Assembly (NCBI GenBank): GCA_947504725.1
Contig: CANNHN010000003.1
Location: forward strand, 152,945-216,944
Length of the DNA: 64,000 nucleotides
DNA from: Bacteroidota bacterium
Lineage (GTDB): Bacteria > Bacteroidota > Bacteroidia > 2-12-FULL-35-15
Direction: 5' to 3'
How positions within the stretch are numbered: the stretch's first letter is position 1; each line of letters starts with the position of its first letter. The position numbers were made by a program, and so were the translations under genes. Under the pieces are notes generated by a model, which did no database searches, was not told where the DNA came from, and saw nothing but the letters and a program-made list of their open reading frames with translations. Shown here piece by piece: positions 61,742 to 64,000 of the stretch.

Positions 61742-62782
61742 ATGAAATCAACACTCATTAAAATCAAATCCGCACTTATTATTTTAGTTGCTTTGGCTTA
61801 CCAATCAACTGTAATGGCGCAAGAGACGCTATATCCATTTAGTGATAAAGGCAAATATGGGTATATTAATAAAACTGGAAAAATAGTTCTGCCAGCTCAA
61901 TTTGAATTTGCTGAAAAATTTCATGAAGGATTAGCGGTTGTGAAAGTAGGCGGTAAGCGTGGTTTTATTGATGCTACAGGTAAAATGGTTATTCCAGCTC
62001 AATTTGATCAAAAAACGGATGGATATTTTTCTGATGGTTTAGCTTGTGTCAAAGAAGGTGGTAAATATATATATATTGATAAAACCGGTAAAGTAGTTAT
62101 TACCCCTAAATGCGAGCATGCTTATAAGTTTTCCGAAGGAATTGCTCGTTTACAAATTGGTTTAAAATTCGCTTATATTGATAAAACAGGTGCTATTGTT
62201 GTTAAACCAGAATTTGATGGTGGATGGGACTTTAAAGACGGTTTAGCTCGCGTTAAAAAAGCTGGAAAATGGGGTTTTGTTGATAAAACAGGAAAAATTG
62301 TGGTTGATTTTAAATACGATGAAACATTTGAGTTCTCTGAAGGGCTAGCAAATGTTAGATTAGGAGATGATAAAACAGGTAAATGGGGATATATTGACAA
62401 TACAGGTAAAGTAGTTATTGAAATGCAATTTGACCGTGCATTTACTTTTTCTGATGGTTTAGCTTGTATTCGTATTGGAGATTATAAAAACGGTAAATTT
62501 GGATATATCGATAAAGAAGGAAAAGTAGTTATCAATCCTGTTTATTCTGGAGCTTACTTTTTTAATGATGGTTTAGCTTGTGTTAGTACTTCTCCTTTAG
62601 TTAACGGTAATTTAAAAGATGCTAAATGGCAATATATTGATAAAACAGGAAAAGCTGTTATCGCGCGTGGCGGTGATTATTATGCTGATTTTTACAAAGG
62701 GTTAGCGTATGTTAGCTATGCTGGAGTATTATCATACATTGACAAAACAGGAAAAGTTGTTTGGTCTGCTGCCGTAAAATAA
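61742..62782 (+). CDS. exported WG-repeat protein
   Basis: This 346-residue protein has a signal peptide (first about 28 residues, ending VMAQ). About nine WG beta-hairpin repeats follow, each like GKYGYINKTGKIVLPAQFEF followed by FHEGLAVVK, or KWGFVDKTGKIVVDFKYDET and FSEGLANVR. WG repeats are found in secreted and cell-surface proteins of many bacteria; their function is largely unknown, with a binding role likely. All repeats are intact and in phase. The promoter region upstream (61624-61741) is AT-rich, and a strong terminator follows. Confidence 0.9.
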   Translation: MKSTLIKIKSALIILVALAYQSTVMAQETLYPFSDKGKYGYINKTGKIVLPAQFEFAEKFHEGLAVVKVGGKRGFIDATGKMVIPAQFDQKTDGYFSDGLACVKEGGKYIYIDKTGKVVITPKCEHAYKFSEGIARLQIGLKFAYIDKTGAIVVKPEFDGGWDFKDGLARVKKAGKWGFVDKTGKIVVDFKYDETFEFSEGLANVRLGDDKTGKWGYIDNTGKVVIEMQFDRAFTFSDGLACIRIGDYKNGKFGYIDKEGKVVINPVYSGAYFFNDGLACVSTSPLVNGNLKDAKWQYIDKTGKAVIARGGDYYADFYKGLAYVSYAGVLSYIDKTGKVVWSAAVK

Positions 62783-62803
62783 TTTATATAAATATTTAAA
62801 CAT

Positions 62804-62857
62804 GTGCGAAATTTGGTTGTTATGTCAATAACAATTAATTTCGCACTTCTTTTTTAA
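62804..62857 (+). terminator. terminator of the WG-repeat gene
   Basis: GTGCGAAATT (62804-62813) pairs with AATTTCGCAC (62837-62846). TTGTTAT/ATAACAA forms an inner stem, and a T-rich tract follows. It lies 22 bases past the stop and 18 bases before the ahcY ATG. Confidence 0.85.
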
Positions 62858-62874
62858 TTAAAAATAAAACAAAA

Positions 62875-64000
62875 ATGTCAAACTCAACAGTGGAAAAATT
62901 CGAAAAATACAAAGTAAAAGACATGTCTCTAGCAGCATGGGGACGAAAAGAAATAAAATTAGCTGAGGCAGAAATGCCAGGATTAATGGCTCTTCGAGCT
63001 GAATATGGTAAGTCACAACCTTTAGCAGGTGCTCGCATCGCTGGTTGTTTGCACATGACAATTCAAACGGCTGTTTTAATAGAAACATTAACAGCTTTAG
63101 GTGCTGAGGTTACATGGTCTTCATGTAATATTTTTTCTACGCAAGATCATGCAGCAGCAGCGATTGCTGATGCCGGGATTCAAGTTTATGCTTGGAAAGG
63201 AATGAATGAAGTAGAATTTGATTGGTGCATCGAACAAACTTTGTTTTTTGGAGCAGATCGTAAGCCATTAAATATGATACTAGATGATGGTGGAGATTTA
63301 ACAAACATGGTGTTTGATAAATTCCCTGAACTGATTAAAGAAATTAAAGGTTTATCAGAAGAAACTACAACTGGAGTTCACCGTTTATACGAACGTATGA
63401 AAAACGGAACATTACACATTCCAGCAATTAACGTAAACGATTCTGTTACAAAATCAAAATTCGATAATAAATATGGTTGCCGTGAATCATTAGTTGATGC
63501 AATACGCAGAGCTACTGATTTAATGTTGGCTGGTAAAGTGGCTGTTGTAGCTGGTTATGGTGATGTTGGAAAAGGATCTGCTGAATCACTAAGCTCGCAA
63601 GGTGTTCGTGTTATTGTTACTGAAATTGATCCTATTTGTGCATTACAAGCTGCTATGGATGGATATCAAGTTCAAAAAATGGATACTGCAGTAAAAGAAG
63701 CAGACATTATTGTAACTGCAACCGGAAACAAAAATATTATTTCGGAGCGTCATTTCAGAGCGATGAAGAACAATGCTATCGTTTGTAATATTGGTCACTT
63801 CGATAACGAAATTGATATGGCTTGGTTGAACAAAACTTACGGTTCTACTAAAGACGAAATTAAACCTCAAGTAGATAAATATACAATCGATAATAAAGAC
63901 ATTATTGTTTTAGCTGAAGGTCGTTTGGTAAACTTGGGCTGTGCAACAGGTCACCCATCTTTTGTAATGAGTAATTCATTTACAAACCAAACATTGGCGC
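62875..64000 (+). CDS. ahcY: adenosylhomocysteinase (partial, continues past window)
   Basis: The first 375 residues are present, and about 60 C-terminal residues lie outside. Residues [20 protein letters not shown] near the start, [66 protein letters not shown] and the NAD site [17 protein letters not shown] are all canonical. The enzyme hydrolyses S-adenosylhomocysteine to adenosine and homocysteine, using bound NAD. Active-site Asp, Lys and His residues are as expected. The ATG at 62875 gives [20 protein letters not shown], a normal start. The terminator of the WG gene lies immediately upstream. Confidence 0.97.
   Translation, partial: MSNSTVEKFEKYKVKDMSLAAWGRKEIKLAEAEMPGLMALRAEYGKSQPLAGARIAGCLHMTIQTAVLIETLTALGAEVTWSSCNIFSTQDHAAAAIADAGIQVYAWKGMNEVEFDWCIEQTLFFGADRKPLNMILDDGGDLTNMVFDKFPELIKEIKGLSEETTTGVHRLYERMKNGTLHIPAINVNDSVTKSKFDNKYGCRESLVDAIRRATDLMLAGKVAVVAGYGDVGKGSAESLSSQGVRVIVTEIDPICALQAAMDGYQVQKMDTAVKEADIIVTATGNKNIISERHFRAMKNNAIVCNIGHFDNEIDMAWLNKTYGSTKDEIKPQVDKYTIDNKDIIVLAEGRLVNLGCATGHPSFVMSNSFTNQTLA

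Overview
The window is a stretch of Bacteroidota chromosome, most likely from a Flavobacteriales- or Chitinophagales-like organism. The evidence is an AT-rich background, TAnnTTTG-type promoters (the Bacteroidota sigma signature) with no visible Shine-Dalgarno sequences, type IX secretion (T9SS) sorting domains of both type A and type B, and lineage-typical families such as DUF3822, DUF3078, GSCFA, DUF3857 and a TonB receptor with a CarboxypepD_reg-like N-terminus. I see no tRNA, rRNA, CRISPR array, transposase or phage gene. Both ends cut genes: a polysaccharide deacetylase at the left edge and ahcY at the right edge.

Layout. 0-4.5 kb: deacetylase, GNAT and lipoprotein-like secreted genes, glutamate dehydrogenase, then cdsA. 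2.9-7.4 kb: a minus-strand operon rsfS-ftsH-LUD-cdsA, divergent from birA (7.45 kb). 8.3-16.8 kb: SRPBCC, pyrE, a NUDIX hydrolase, a TlpA-like thioredoxin, coaD, rsmD, DUF3822, a RecD-like helicase, DUF3078 and mscL. 16.9-22.5 kb: icd, an M16 peptidase and lhgO. 22.7-41.6 kb: an accessory island of five secreted T9SS cargo proteins (two type A, three type B or gliding-motility-associated), interrupted by pdhB and one orphan small secreted protein. The three large proteins share near-identical Ig/SprB-like modules. 41.8-45 kb: dnaX, then the ribosomal operon rpsF-rpsR-rplI with a textbook promoter. 45-56.3 kb: MazG-like hydrolase, a large DUF3857/transglutaminase protein, GNAT, alpha/beta hydrolase, atpC-atpD, ribF, an LRR protein and GSCFA. 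56.4-61.6 kb: a TPP-riboswitch-controlled TonB receptor preceded by a minus-strand cluster of GGGP synthase, ThiE-like protein, PnuC-type transporter and NadR-like kinase, which together look like a thiamine uptake and salvage locus. 61.7-64 kb: a WG-repeat protein and ahcY.

Most interesting observations: (1) dnaX has an A10 run directly after clamp-loader domain III; a -1 shift or one extra A gives one lysine and then a UGA stop, closely parallel to gamma-subunit production in E. coli and Thermus. (2) The TPP-riboswitch locus combines a NadR-like kinase with an atypical P-loop and a ThiE-like protein lacking the usual Mg-binding aspartates. (3) Nearly identical DNA blocks are shared by neighbouring adhesins, suggesting recombination or gene conversion. 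(4) Several nested palindromic intergenic elements occur, including a perfect 24-bp inverted repeat whose arms contain the stop codons of two convergent genes. (5) RsfS carries a histone-H1-like Lys/Ala tail.
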